Under the pieces are notes generated by a model. It had not been told where the DNA came from, did not search any database, and saw only the letters and a list, made by a program, of their open reading frames with translations. A DNA stretch of 33,029 nt. Origin: an uncultured Lachnospiraceae bacterium. GTDB lineage: Bacteria > Bacillota > Clostridia > Lachnospirales > Lachnospiraceae. The position numbers were made by a program, and so were the translations under genes. Every line of letters starts with the position of its first letter. The first letter of the stretch is position 1. This document shows, one piece after another, positions 7,166 to 16,153 of this stretch. Location of the stretch: assembly GCA_902766175.1 (NCBI GenBank), contig CACXCJ010000052.1, positions 1-33,029 on the forward strand, given 5' to 3'.

Positions 7166-7805
7166 GCCTTCCGTCCGCCGCGGCTGCCTCCGCCTCTGTT
7201 TCCGACGCACTCTCCGACGCTGCCTCTGCGGCGCTCTCCTCCTCTGTCTCTGCCGCGGCTGTCTCTCCAGCCTCCGCCGGACTTTCTTCCGCAGCTTCCG
7301 TCTCCGGCGGATACGGAGAGAGATATTCCGCCGCCGCATAGACGCGCTCGCCATTTACAAGGAGGCGGGACCACTTCGCATTTCTTCCGATCCGCTGCAC
7401 GTACGCGCCGTATCTCAGCTTTCCGGCCAGCTCCCCGTCAAGTCCCGGCTTCTTCCTGAGCCGCACGCCCTCCCCGATGCAGTAGACCATCTCGTCGCAG
7501 TGCTCAAACCGGAAGCCGTTCACAATGTCCGTTCCGGCGGAGGCTCCTGAAGGCGAGGCTTTCAGCGGGGCATTCCCGTTTCTCCCCGCTGCGGCTGTCT
7601 GTCCGGCTTCCTGCTCCGTCCCTGCGGCGGAGAGAACCGTGCTTCTGGGCGCATCCGCCTTTTTCCCGCAGGCCTGCAGAAACAGAACCCCAAGGCAGAG
7701 GGATGCCGCGATCCACGTCAGCATTCTTCCGCAGGTCCGCCTGCCTGTCGTTCTTCCGTTCCCCTTCTGCCCGCTGATTGTCCGCGGAACAATTCTTCTT
7801 TTCAT
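7161..7805 (-). CDS. SH3-domain lipoprotein with acidic low-complexity tail
   Basis: Predicted 214-residue exported lipoprotein. An Arg-rich n-region, a hydrophobic stretch (WIAASLCLGVLFL) and a lipobox ending LQAC put the lipidated cysteine at residue 46. A bacterial SH3-like domain spans about 104-163 (VYCIGEGVRLRKKPGLDGELAGKL...). The last 50 residues are almost only Glu, Ala, Ser and Thr. Bacterial SH3 domains usually bind cell wall, so an envelope role is inferred. The ATG at 7803-7805 overlaps the stop of the upstream gene (ATGA) and has GGAAC before it. An internal ATG at residue 28 would give a more normal signal peptide length. It is the last gene of the queA-ligA operon. Function is unknown. 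Confidence 0.8.
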   Translation of the reverse strand: MKRRIVPRTISGQKGNGRTTGRRTCGRMLTWIAASLCLGVLFLQACGKKADAPRSTVLSAAGTEQEAGQTAAAGRNGNAPLKASPSGASAGTDIVNGFRFEHCDEMVYCIGEGVRLRKKPGLDGELAGKLRYGAYVQRIGRNAKWSRLLVNGERVYAAAEYLSPYPPETEAAEESPAEAGETAAAETEEESAAEAASESASETEAEAAAADGRH

Positions 7806-9343
7806 GGTTCCTTACTCTGTCCGCCGCTGTTCTGCACGGTCTCGCTCTGAGAAGCCGCGGAATTTCCCGGCTCGCTGCCGCTTCCGGTTCCGCTGCCGCT
7901 TCCGGAGGCAGGGCTGCTGTTTCCCGTCCCGCTGCCGCTTCCGGAGGCAGGGCTGCTGCTTCCGGTTCCGCTGTCCGCCCCTGAAGAAGCGCCGGCGCCT
8001 GCGTCCCCGTTCCTTCCGAAGCTGAAGCTGTCGCTCGGGCGGATGTCCGCGCGATACATCGCCTTCGGAAGAATGAGGTCTGGTTTCTCCTTCTTCTCCT
8101 CCCTCGGCTTCTCCGGCGCACCGCGCTCTATCCGGCCCTGCGGCGCAGCGGAGGACTGCTCCTGCGGCTCTTCCCCTTCTGCTCTCCCGGCACTGCCGGA
8201 ACCCTCTTCCGCTCCCGCATCTTCTCTCTCTGCGGGATCATATCCGGAAGCTTCGGCATCCGCACCGCCGCCTTCCGCCGGACTGCTCTCCCGGCCGCTG
8301 TCAGGAAGTGCTCCGCCAGTCCAGGGATTGAAGCCGTACCCCGCTCCGGTCCCGGCGTCCGGTGTCTTCGGTGTCGGAACCGGCCCGCCGGATCCGGCAC
8401 TTCCCCGGCCGCCGCCGGAACCAGCGTCCCCGCCGGGGACTTCTCCTTCCCCGGCATCCGACGCGCTGTGCGGCGCATCGTGCGTCTCCCCTTCAGCGTC
8501 CGGCGCCTTCCGGCTGCCGCCGGGTTCCCGGTCCCTCCCCGCTCCGGCGAAATTTCCGCTCCTTTCCAGGGAGAGCACACGAAACACGCGGGAGAGAAGG
8601 TAAACCGAATAGACCGCGCCGAGGAGCACTGCCTCCATAAAGAGCAGCCCGAACGCGGAGAGAATGGTCTCCACGACGAGCGGCAGGGTCCTGGCGTAAA
8701 CAGAGAGGCCGAAAATGCTGCCAAACCGGAGGGGCAGCTGCTCCCGCCGCGAGAAAACCGACGCAAACAGGGCGATTATGAGCGCCCAGAAGAAGAAGGA
8801 CAGAAACTTCATAAGGAACAGCAGCAGGCAGCCGACCGCAATCACGAGACGCACCCACGGCACGAGGCCGTACAGATCCTCCTTGGAGAGGCTCAGATTT
8901 TTGTGATCCGCGAACCGGATCACCCCGCTCCGCCTGGCGGCGAGATCATTCCCGGCGGACACCTTGAACACGATCTCATCCGCATTGCCCGCGACCACCA
9001 CATCGTTCAGCGCCTCGAGCGTCCGGAATTCCCGCGAGTCCGCATCGACCACATTGGAGGGATCCGTGTCGATGCTGATGTAGACCGACCCTTCCGCGTA
9101 GTGGATCGGCTCCGGGAGGGAGAGTTTTCCCCCCGACAGGCTGAACTCCGGCACGTACTTTCGGATGGCGCCGGTCACGCCGCCGAAATTCACTTCCAGC
9201 ATGGACACCGGCACCAGGACCGTGACCGCGAGGTTCAGAAGCACAAGCAGCAGGGCGTACAGAAAGATGCGTCCCCTGCGCCGCTGAAGATACTTCGGGT
9301 AATACCGGTACTGGTAAAGCGCATTCACAAAATCACGAATCAT
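7802..9343 (-). CDS. DUF1189-like membrane protein with Gly/Ser/Glu-rich C-terminal extension
   Basis: The 513-residue protein has a membrane anchor near residues 26-48. An extracytoplasmic segment follows (FSLSGGKLSLPEPIHY...ISIDTDPSN), then several membrane helices between about 160 and 260 (VRLVIAVGCLLLFLMKFLSFFFWALIIALFASVF; SIFGLSVYARTLPLVVETILSAFGLLF). This matches the layout of DUF1189 (PF06691) proteins of Firmicutes, whose function is unknown. Residues from about 265 onward are a long low-complexity region ending in SGSGTG(N/S)SSPASG repeats. The start ATG overlaps the ligA stop (ATGA), so it is translationally coupled to ligA, and it overlaps the next gene by 4 bp. The tail is probably variable between strains. 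Confidence 0.75.
   Translation of the reverse strand: MIRDFVNALYQYRYYPKYLQRRRGRIFLYALLLVLLNLAVTVLVPVSMLEVNFGGVTGAIRKYVPEFSLSGGKLSLPEPIHYAEGSVYISIDTDPSNVVDADSREFRTLEALNDVVVAGNADEIVFKVSAGNDLAARRSGVIRFADHKNLSLSKEDLYGLVPWVRLVIAVGCLLLFLMKFLSFFFWALIIALFASVFSRREQLPLRFGSIFGLSVYARTLPLVVETILSAFGLLFMEAVLLGAVYSVYLLSRVFRVLSLERSGNFAGAGRDREPGGSRKAPDAEGETHDAPHSASDAGEGEVPGGDAGSGGGRGSAGSGGPVPTPKTPDAGTGAGYGFNPWTGGALPDSGRESSPAEGGGADAEASGYDPAEREDAGAEEGSGSAGRAEGEEPQEQSSAAPQGRIERGAPEKPREEKKEKPDLILPKAMYRADIRPSDSFSFGRNGDAGAGASSGADSGTGSSSPASGSGSGTGNSSPASGSGSGTGSGSEPGNSAASQSETVQNSGGQSKEP
7874..7969. repeat. 39-bp coding minisatellite in the DUF1189-like gene
   Basis: Two 39-bp units (7892-7930 and 7931-7969) plus a partial copy at 7874-7891 repeat the motif GCTGCCGCTTCCGG and what follows. 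They encode 13-residue repeats rich in Ser, Gly and Thr near the protein C terminus. Being in frame, copy-number change would only alter tail length. Confidence 0.85.
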
Positions 9344-11376
9344 GTTTCACTCCTGAGAGAGGCCGCACCGAAGGTCTCCGGATTCTCCCCTGCGAGACGG
9401 AGAAACTCGTCCTCGGAGAGGACCGGAACGCCGAGCTCCCGCGCCTTCCGGTTCTTCGTCGAATTGGACTGCGTGTCGTTGTTGATGAGGCAGCTCGTCT
9501 TCCCGCTCACCGACCCGGATGCCCTGCCGCCGCGCGCCTCGATGTACTCCTTCAGCGCCTCCCGGTTCCGGAAGCGGTTCAGGCTCCCTGTGATGACAAA
9601 GGTCTTTCCCTGAAAGAGATCCGCCTGTCCCTCCGGCCCCGCAGCAGGCCTCTCGATCGTGACCTTCTTCAGAAGATCCTCCACCTGGCGCACATTTTCC
9701 GCTTTGTCAAAGAACTCCCGCACCGCCCTCGCAAGCACCGCCCCGATTCCCTCGATGCCGGTGAGCTCCTCCTCCGAGGCATTCCGGAACGCGTCAAAAT
9801 CGCCGCGGAAATACCGGGTCAGCATCTTCGCGTTCTGAAGGCCGATTCCCGGAATGCCGAGCGCGTACACAAAACGGGTCATATCCGGGTTCCGCGCGCC
9901 CTCCACAGCGGAAATCAGGTTGTCCGCGGACTTCTCTCCAAAGCCCTCCATCTGCGCGATCTCGCTCCGATGCTGCTCCAGGTCAAAGAGATCCGCGTAC
10001 TCGTGGATAAAGCCCGCGCCGATGAACTTCTCGAGAGTCGCCTCCGAGAGCCCGTCGATGTTCAGCGCGTCGCGGCTCGTCATGAGGGCGAAGCTCTTGA
10101 TCTTCTTGATGACGCAGTCCGGATTCGGGCAGACTAACGTCTCGACATCATTTTCCCGTCGGATCTCCGTCGGCGCTCCGCACACCGGACAGCGCGCCGG
10201 AGGCTCCGCCGCACCGCTCTTCGTCAGGTTGTCCGCGATCTGCGGGATGATCATGTTCGCCTTGTAGACCGTGATCCGGTCGCCGACACCGAGCTTCATG
10301 GCGCGGACGATGCTGACATTGTGCACGCTCGCCCGGCTCACCGTGGTGCCCTCGAGCTCCACGGGGTCGAACACTGCCACCGGATTTATGAGCCCCGTTC
10401 TCGACGGGCTCCACTCGATCTCCCGGAGCGTGGTCTCCGCCGTCTCATCGCTCCACTTGAACGCAATGGAGTTCCGCGGGAATTTCGCCGTCGTGCCGAG
10501 CGAATCGCCGTAGGCGATATCGTCAAAGAGAAGGACCAGGCCATCCGACGGGAAATCATTCTCTGGGATCCGGGCCTCGAACCGCTTTACCTCCTCCGGC
10601 AGCGTGTCGGAGGTCACCATGACGTGCTGCACCACGTCAAACCCCTGCTGCGAGAGCCAGTCAAACTGCGCCGCATGAGAGTTCTTGAAATCCACGCCGT
10701 CCGCCCGGACCAGCATGAACGCGTAGAAGTACACACCGCGCTCTGCCGTGATCCGGGGATCCAGCTGCCGGACCGAGCCCGCGCAGAGATTCCGCGGATT
10801 CTTGTACTTCGCGTCCGCGCCGCTGATGGAGCGGTTGATGCGCTCAAAGTCAGAGTAGCGCATGAGCGCTTCCCCGCGGAGAATCAGGTTTCCCTGGAAC
10901 GGAATGCGGATCGGCACGTTCCGGAACACCTTCGCGTTCCCCGTGATCACCTCGCCAATGATGCCGTTCCCGCGCGTCACGGCCTTTTTCAGCTCTCCGC
11001 CTTCATACGTGAGGACCACCGTGATCCCGTCGAGCTTCCAGGAGAGTATGGTTCTCTGGCTCCCCATCCATGCCACGAGATCCTCGACGCTCTTCGTCTT
11101 GTCGAGAGACAGCATGGGCCGCGCGTGGCGCTCCCGCGGAAGCTCCGAGACGAGATCGTATCCGACCTGCTGCGTCGGAGAGCCGGAGAGAATCGTGCCG
11201 GTCTCCTTTTCCAGCGCGAGAAGCTCATCATAGAGCCTGTCGTACTCGAAGTTGCTCATGATCTCGCGGCTCTCCTGGTAGTACGCCCTGGAGGCACTTC
11301 GGAGCGTCTCGATGAGTTCCTTCATGCGGGCGGTCTTTACATCCGCACCGCCCTGTGAAATTTTCTCCCCGCTCAT
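9340..11376 (-). CDS. ligA: NAD+-dependent DNA ligase, divergent clostridial type
   Basis: The 678-residue product has the full LigA layout. There is an Ia/adenylation region with the KLDG nucleophile (Lys114) and an OB fold. A C4 zinc finger follows (Cys396, Cys399, Cys416, Cys421), then helix-hairpin-helix repeats (about 430-575, with GFGEKS, GIPGIG, GIEGIG) and a BRCT domain (about 590-668). The adenylation motifs are divergent: SWKLDG replaces EPKxDG, RGNG replaces RGDG, and DGLVLL (278-283) replaces DGVVxK. I recall similar sequences in other Lachnospiraceae, so this is likely a lineage-specific form rather than decay. GAGGAT precedes the ATG. It lies 3 bp after rluF and overlaps the DUF1189-like gene by 4 bp. 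Confidence 0.9.
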   Translation of the reverse strand: MSGEKISQGGADVKTARMKELIETLRSASRAYYQESREIMSNFEYDRLYDELLALEKETGTILSGSPTQQVGYDLVSELPRERHARPMLSLDKTKSVEDLVAWMGSQRTILSWKLDGITVVLTYEGGELKKAVTRGNGIIGEVITGNAKVFRNVPIRIPFQGNLILRGEALMRYSDFERINRSISGADAKYKNPRNLCAGSVRQLDPRITAERGVYFYAFMLVRADGVDFKNSHAAQFDWLSQQGFDVVQHVMVTSDTLPEEVKRFEARIPENDFPSDGLVLLFDDIAYGDSLGTTAKFPRNSIAFKWSDETAETTLREIEWSPSRTGLINPVAVFDPVELEGTTVSRASVHNVSIVRAMKLGVGDRITVYKANMIIPQIADNLTKSGAAEPPARCPVCGAPTEIRRENDVETLVCPNPDCVIKKIKSFALMTSRDALNIDGLSEATLEKFIGAGFIHEYADLFDLEQHRSEIAQMEGFGEKSADNLISAVEGARNPDMTRFVYALGIPGIGLQNAKMLTRYFRGDFDAFRNASEEELTGIEGIGAVLARAVREFFDKAENVRQVEDLLKKVTIERPAAGPEGQADLFQGKTFVITGSLNRFRNREALKEYIEARGGRASGSVSGKTSCLINNDTQSNSTKNRKARELGVPVLSEDEFLRLAGENPETFGAASLRSET

Positions 11377-11379
11377 GGC

Positions 11380-12426
11380 TTATCCTCTTTTGTGGCTCTG
11401 TCCGCGGCCGCCGCCGTAAGAGGAACCGGAGCCCCTGCGCCTGTAACCGCTGTCTCCGCCGGATGCGCGGCCGGGACCATAGCTCTTCCTTCCGCCGTAT
11501 CCGTGTGCATCCTTCTTTTCACCGCTCCTGCTGCGGAAGAAATCCCGCTGGCGCTCCCGGTAGCTGTCCTCCCGCCGCTTCTCCGCACCGGAAATCCGGA
11601 CTGCGCCGTGTGCACCGGACGCGCGGCGTCTCTCCGCGCCGGCAGAGGCTTCCTCGTCCGCTCCTCCGCCATCCCGCGCCGGACTCTCCTTCTTCAGCAT
11701 CGAGAGAAGCGTCTTCTTCTCCTCCTGCGTGACATTTCTCCAGGTACCGGACTTCAGGCTCCCGAGCCGGATATTCATGATCCGCGTCCGCTCAAGCCGC
11801 ACGACGTGGAAGCCGAGCGCCTCGCACATGCGGCGGATCTGGCGGTTCAGTCCCTGCGTCAGAACAATCGTAAAGGACGTCCGGTCCACCGGCACCACCC
11901 TGCAGGGGCGGGTCGTGATCTGCAGCTCATCGAGATGGACCCCGCGCCGCATGTGGTCGATGAAGCCGTCCGTCAGTGCCCTGTCCACCTTCACGAGATA
12001 CTCCTTCTCGTGATAATTCGCCCCTCGGAGAATCTCATTCACGAGCTCTCCCTCGTTCGTCAGGAGAATGAGCCCCTCCGAGTCCTTGTCCAGGCGGCCG
12101 ATCGGAAAAATCCGCTCAGGATAGTCCACGAGCTCAACGATATTTTCCGCGTGATCCTTGTCCGAGGTCGTGCACACGATGCCCGCGGGCTTATTCACGG
12201 CGATCAGGATCTGCTTTCTTCCGGCCATGCCGTCCACGGTGCCCAGGTCCTTCCCCTTCACCCGCACGTGCTCTCCCGGCCCCACCATGGTGCCCAGAAC
12301 TGCTGTCTCCCCGTCGACCGTGACCTCGCCGGCCTCGATGAGGCGGTCCGCCTCTCTCCTCGAGCAGTAGCCGGCCGCGCTTAAGAATTTGTTGATCCGC
12401 ATCGATGCGGAACTGGATTCCGTCAT
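11380..12426 (-). CDS. RluF-type 23S rRNA pseudouridine synthase with Arg/Gly-rich tail
   Basis: A 348-residue RsuA/RluB/E/F-family pseudouridine synthase. An N-terminal S4 RNA-binding domain (MRINKFLSAAGYCSRREADRLI) is followed by the catalytic domain with GRLDKDSEGL, whose Asp113 is the nucleophile. LTQGLNRQIRRMCEALGF is the conserved late motif, and the sequence best fits the RluF subgroup. From about residue 255 the protein carries a basic Arg/Gly/Ser-rich tail (RERQRDFFRSRSGEKK..., GGGRGQSHKRG), like RNA-binding RGG tails. The ATG at 12424-12426 is preferred over a start 90 bp upstream because GGAGGAATTT lies directly before it. It follows queA after 133 bp and precedes ligA by 3 bp. Confidence 0.9.
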   Translation of the reverse strand: MTESSSASMRINKFLSAAGYCSRREADRLIEAGEVTVDGETAVLGTMVGPGEHVRVKGKDLGTVDGMAGRKQILIAVNKPAGIVCTTSDKDHAENIVELVDYPERIFPIGRLDKDSEGLILLTNEGELVNEILRGANYHEKEYLVKVDRALTDGFIDHMRRGVHLDELQITTRPCRVVPVDRTSFTIVLTQGLNRQIRRMCEALGFHVVRLERTRIMNIRLGSLKSGTWRNVTQEEKKTLLSMLKKESPARDGGGADEEASAGAERRRASGAHGAVRISGAEKRREDSYRERQRDFFRSRSGEKKDAHGYGGRKSYGPGRASGGDSGYRRRGSGSSYGGGRGQSHKRG

Positions 12427-12559
12427 AAATTCCTCCGAAGAACTTTCAATGGCTGCGGCGCTCTCTCCCGGAAGCCGCCGCTGGTGCGCGGATCTCTGCC
12501 CGCCCGCACTGATCACGCGCTCTGTCTGATTGTATCCTCCGCCAGCCGCTTTACATCCT

Positions 12560-13585
12560 TCATAAGATCAGCATCGCATCCCCGAAGGAGAAGAAGCGGT
12601 AGCGCTCCTGAACTGCGACATTGTACGCGTGAAGGATCTGCTCCCGCCCCGCGAGCGCGCTCACCAGCATGATGAGCGTCGACTCCGGCAGGTGAAAATT
12701 GGTGATGAGACAGTCGAGGACCTTGAAGCGGTATCCCGGGTAAATGTAGATGCTTGTCCAGGCGCTCTTTGCGTGGACAATGCCGTCCTCGTCCGCTGCG
12801 GATTCGACCGTCCTGCAGCTCGTGGTCCCGACGCAGATCACGCGCCCGCCCGACGCCTTTGTGCGGTTGATGCGGTCCGCCGCGTCCTGTGTCACGATGT
12901 AGAACTCCGAGTGCATCTTGTGCTTCTCGATCTCGTTTTCCTTCACCGGGCGGAACGTCCCGAGGCCCACGTGCAGCGTCACGTGGACAATGTCGACGCC
13001 CATCTGTCTGATTTGTTCGAGGAGCTCCTTCGTGAAGTGAAGTCCCGCCGTCGGCGCCGCGGCGCTCCCGTCGTGCTCCGCGTAGACCGTCTGATAGCGG
13101 TTTTTGTCCTTTAACTGGTGTTTGATGTAGGGCGGCAGAGGCATCTGCCCGAGCCTGTCCAGAATCTCCTCAAAGATTCCCTCGTACTCGAACTGAATGA
13201 AGCGGTTTCCGTCCTCGGTCTTGTCGATCACCGTACCCCTCAGGAGCCCGTCCCCGAAGCTTATCACGGTTCCGACGGGACACTTCTTTCCCGGCTTCAC
13301 CAGGGTCTCCCAGACATTGTTCTCCTTCCGGGTGAGGAGCAGGACCTCGATCTTTGCGCCGGTCTCCTCCTTTGCGCCGATGAGGCGCGCCGGGATCACC
13401 TTCGTGTCGTTGATCACGAGGCAGTCCCCGGGACGGAGGTAGTTCACGATCTCCCGGAAGTGCCGGTGCTCGATCTCTCCCGTGTTCCTGTGAAGCACCA
13501 TGAGACGCGACGCCGCGCGGTCCTCCAGCGGATCCTGCGCGATCAGCTCCTGCGGGAGATTGTAGTTAAAATCAGATAATTCCAT
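12560..13585 (-). CDS. queA: S-adenosylmethionine:tRNA ribosyltransferase-isomerase
   Basis: The 341-residue QueA transfers and isomerises the ribosyl part of SAM to make epoxyqueuosine in tRNA. It starts [23 protein letters not shown] and carries [12 protein letters not shown], the APTAGLHFT block, [14 protein letters not shown] [13 protein letters not shown] and [17 protein letters not shown], all standard for the family. The frame is open 33 codons upstream, but the ATG at 13583-13585 is at the family start and has GGAAC-GGAG before it. It sits in an operon between a membrane protein gene and rluF. tgt, often the neighbour, is not in the window. The protein looks complete and ordinary. Confidence 0.96.
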   Translation of the reverse strand: MELSDFNYNLPQELIAQDPLEDRAASRLMVLHRNTGEIEHRHFREIVNYLRPGDCLVINDTKVIPARLIGAKEETGAKIEVLLLTRKENNVWETLVKPGKKCPVGTVISFGDGLLRGTVIDKTEDGNRFIQFEYEGIFEEILDRLGQMPLPPYIKHQLKDKNRYQTVYAEHDGSAAAPTAGLHFTKELLEQIRQMGVDIVHVTLHVGLGTFRPVKENEIEKHKMHSEFYIVTQDAADRINRTKASGGRVICVGTTSCRTVESAADEDGIVHAKSAWTSIYIYPGYRFKVLDCLITNFHLPESTLIMLVSALAGREQILHAYNVAVQERYRFFSFGDAMLIL

Positions 13586-13713
13586 TGCGCTCCGTTCCTT
13601 CCGCGCCGCCCGGGCGCTCTCTATTGACTTGCAGGCGGATCTCCTGAGCGGAACTCCGCCCCCGATGCAGCTTCTGCGCCGCATCGTCCTCCGCGTACCG
13701 GCTCCCGGCCGCC

Positions 13714-14739
13714 TCAGGGCTCTGCGCCGCCTTCCCCGGCAGCGTCGGTCTCCGCGGCGCCGCCTTCTCCTGTGGCTGCTGACTCCGAAGCAGCGGAGTC
13801 AGGGCTCGTCTCTGCGCTGTCCGTCTCTGTTTCTCCGCCGGAGGATTCGTCCGCGCCTGTTCCGGCTGCGTCTGTACTGCTCTCCGCGGCCTCGGTATCC
13901 GCCTCCGCACTGCTGTTTCCTATCTGCACCACCGCCTCGGAGACACTCTCCGCCTCGGTGGACGCAGGCGCCGTCTCCGGCTCGCTGCCGCCGACCTTCA
14001 GCCGCTCGTAGAGGGAACCGAGCCGCGCGTCACTCACAATCGCCTTTGCGAGCTCCGTCCGCTGCTCCCGGTTCATGGCGGTGACCTTTTCGGATCCGTC
14101 CGCCGCGCTGACTGCCTCCCTTTCCGCCTCGCTCAGCGTGCTGTCCTCCTTCATGTGGAGGCTTCCGTCCTCTCCGCGCGCGACATAGGTCCGGAAGAGC
14201 ATCGGCGCCGGGATCTCGATCTTCTTAAACCACCCGTCCGTGCGGATGTAGACAATCCACGAGTCCTCCTCAACGCCCGGAAGCACGTAGTTCACTGTGT
14301 TCTCGAAGGAGTCGTAGAGCTTCCGCTCCGTGTCAAGCTGCGTCTTCAGCTTCTCAAGCTCCGTATCGTCCGTGATGCGGAAAATTTCCGCGACGGTGTC
14401 CGCATCGCCCGAGGCGCGCGCCGTAAGGTAACGCGCGACGAGCTCATTCACCTCCTCGTCGCTGCAGCGCTCGGGATCCGCGTTCGCGTAATCGTACGGA
14501 GCGCGCGTCTCCTGTGCTGTCTGCTCCGCCTCCTCCCCCGCAGCCTGTCCGGATTCCTGCAGGGATTCCGTCTCCTGTTCCGCAGCCTCCCGGCCGGTCT
14601 TTTTTCTGGCGGGCAGATCCGAAATCACAATCACGAGGATCAGAATCACCGCGATGATCGGCAGAATTAAAAAGCGGAGGAGCTTCATGAACTGAAGCTC
14701 ATCCATCCCGAAGATTTTTCGATTCTTCTCGTATCTCAC
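13714..14739 (-). CDS. Single-pass membrane protein of unknown function, GTG start
   Basis: I do not recognise the family. The 341-residue product has a short basic cytoplasmic start, one membrane helix (about 19-41: [21 protein letters not shown]) and an acidic linker. The folded extracytoplasmic region, about 70-230, is rich in charged helices ([26 protein letters not shown]) and reminiscent of NTF2-like or stress-linked surface domains. A long Ala/Ser/Glu/Thr tail follows from about 275. The GTG at 14737-14739 is chosen because GGGAGG lies 7 bp before it, and the promoter predicts transcription starting just upstream. An ATG further upstream would lie outside that transcript. It is first in the queA-rluF-ligA operon. 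Confidence 0.75.
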   Translation of the reverse strand: MRYEKNRKIFGMDELQFMKLLRFLILPIIAVILILVIVISDLPARKKTGREAAEQETESLQESGQAAGEEAEQTAQETRAPYDYANADPERCSDEEVNELVARYLTARASGDADTVAEIFRITDDTELEKLKTQLDTERKLYDSFENTVNYVLPGVEEDSWIVYIRTDGWFKKIEIPAPMLFRTYVARGEDGSLHMKEDSTLSEAEREAVSAADGSEKVTAMNREQRTELAKAIVSDARLGSLYERLKVGGSEPETAPASTEAESVSEAVVQIGNSSAEADTEAAESSTDAAGTGADESSGGETETDSAETSPDSAASESAATGEGGAAETDAAGEGGAEP

Positions 14740-14812
14740 CGGATTTCCTCCCGAAAAGTCTCTGACAGGGCGGATTTTCCAGACGGAACACTCCCGCCAT
14801 ATCAGCGTACCT

Positions 14813-14841
14813 ATTCTAGCAAATGGGGGCTGAAAAAGCAA
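14813..14841 (-). promoter_or_regulatory. Promoter of the membrane protein-queA-rluF-ligA operon
   Basis: Minus-strand -35 TTGCTT (14836-14841), 17-bp spacer, extended -10 TGCTAGAAT (core 14813-14818). Predicted start near 14806 lies about 65 nt before the GTG start of the first gene. Confidence 0.65.
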
Positions 14842-14921
14842 CGAAGCGGGCACGGCAGCCGCTTCTGGCGGCGCACTTTTCCGCGCTTTTCCTTTCAAGC
14901 GCCCTGCGGCCGTGATAAACT

Positions 14922-14937
14922 TGAGGGAAATCCCTCA
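14922..14937 (+). promoter_or_regulatory. Hairpin abutting the ribosome binding site of the CapA-like gene
   Basis: TGAGGGA (14922-14928) pairs perfectly with TCCCTCA (14931-14937) across two A residues. The right arm ends where the AGGAGG ribosome binding site (14937-14942) starts. The hairpin could be an operator or influence translation. No strong plus-strand promoter was found upstream. Confidence 0.5.
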
Positions 14938-14953
14938 GGAGGACAGAAGAGAA

Positions 14954-16099
14954 ATGAACCAGAAAAGACACATCTCCGCGGCCGCGGCGCTGCTCTGCGG
15001 CGCGCTTCTGCTGAACGCCCTCGGAACCGCGTCCTGCGGGGAGACATCCGAGACCCCAGCCCGCGGGGAGACATCCGAGGCCGCAGCCACACGGGAGATC
15101 ATTGTGGATGCGCCTGTCGGGACAGAGCCTGCCGGCGCTGCCTCCGCCCCCGCTTCCGCCGCGTCCTCCGGGGACAGGGCTTCTTCCGGCCACACTGCCT
15201 CCCCGGAGGATCCGGATTCCGGCGCCTCTTCTTCCGTCCGCCTCGCTTTCTGCGGCGACATCTACCTCTCGAACTATGTTCTCGGCGCGTACGATGCAGC
15301 CGGCGCAGTCTCCGGGATTCTGGACGAGCGTCTCCTTGCCGCCGGAAAGGACGCGGATCTTTTCATCGCGAATGAGGAATTTCCGTTCGGGACCGCCGGC
15401 GAAGCGGCGCCGGACAAGCAGTTCACCTTCCGCGTGGACCCCGGGCGGTGCCGCATCTTAAAGGAGCTCGGCGTGGACCTCGTGACCCTGGCGAACAACC
15501 ACACGCTGGACTACGGCCGCGCATGCCTCTCCGAGACCTTTGACACGCTGGAGCAGAACGGGATCGCCTACATGGGCGCAGGCGCGGACATCGCCCGCGC
15601 AGAAAAGCTCATGACCTGCGAGGTAAATGGCGTGAAGCTCGGCTTTCTCGCGGCATCCCGCGTGATTCCGGACTACAGCTGGAACGCCTCTGAAACTGCC
15701 TCCGGGCTCCTGACCGCATACGACCCGGCCCGGCTTCTCGCCGCCGTCCGCGCGGCGGAAGCGGAGTGCGGCTTCACGGCCGTCTATCTTCACTGGGGCA
15801 TTGAGCGGCACACCGAACCGGAAAGCTACCAGACGGAGCTCGCGGAGCAGCTGATTGACGCCGGCGCGGACCTAGTGATCGGCTCCCACCCGCACGTCCT
15901 GCAGCCGATCCGCTTCTACCGCGGCGTGCCGATCGTATACAGCCTCGGGAACTACCTCTTCGGCTCCTCCATCCCGTCGACCGAGCTTCTCCTGGCCGAT
16001 GTCACTCCGGACGGCTCCGTCTCTGTCTCCGTCATCCCGGCCGCCGGAAGCGGAGGGCGGACCGTCTCCACCGGCGCGGCCGAAGCCGTGACGCCGTGA
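14954..16099 (+). CDS. CapA/PgsA-type metallophosphatase lipoprotein
   Basis: A 381-residue exported protein. The signal peptide ends with a lipobox at TASC (Cys28), then an Ala/Ser/Pro-rich linker runs to about residue 95. The rest is a CapA domain of the calcineurin-like metallophosphoesterase fold. It has RLAFCGDIYLS, FIANEEFPFG, VTLANNHTLDYG, YLHWGIE, VIGSHPHVLQPI and IVYSLGNYLFG. Family members are named from poly-gamma-glutamate capsule synthesis, but no capB/capC genes are nearby, so a phosphatase or cell-wall role is equally likely. The ATG at 14954 is chosen over one 42 bp upstream because AGGAGG and a proper signal peptide follow. It is divergent from the membrane protein-queA operon. 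Confidence 0.88.
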   Translation: MNQKRHISAAAALLCGALLLNALGTASCGETSETPARGETSEAAATREIIVDAPVGTEPAGAASAPASAASSGDRASSGHTASPEDPDSGASSSVRLAFCGDIYLSNYVLGAYDAAGAVSGILDERLLAAGKDADLFIANEEFPFGTAGEAAPDKQFTFRVDPGRCRILKELGVDLVTLANNHTLDYGRACLSETFDTLEQNGIAYMGAGADIARAEKLMTCEVNGVKLGFLAASRVIPDYSWNASETASGLLTAYDPARLLAAVRAAEAECGFTAVYLHWGIERHTEPESYQTELAEQLIDAGADLVIGSHPHVLQPIRFYRGVPIVYSLGNYLFGSSIPSTELLLADVTPDGSVSVSVIPAAGSGGRTVSTGAAEAVTP

Positions 16100-16153
16100 T
16101 CCCCGGATCTGTGCGCCCGGCTCCGGCAGGGCAGGCAGCTTCCGCACCTGCCC

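Noticed and set aside
8468..9613. Plus-strand frame opposite the DUF1189-like gene and the end of ligA
   Set aside because: Low-complexity Arg/His-rich translation with no start signal; explained by the minus-strand genes.
12427..12559. A small gene between queA and rluF
   Set aside because: The upstream extension of the rluF frame lacks a ribosome binding site and conserved residues; nothing else codes there.
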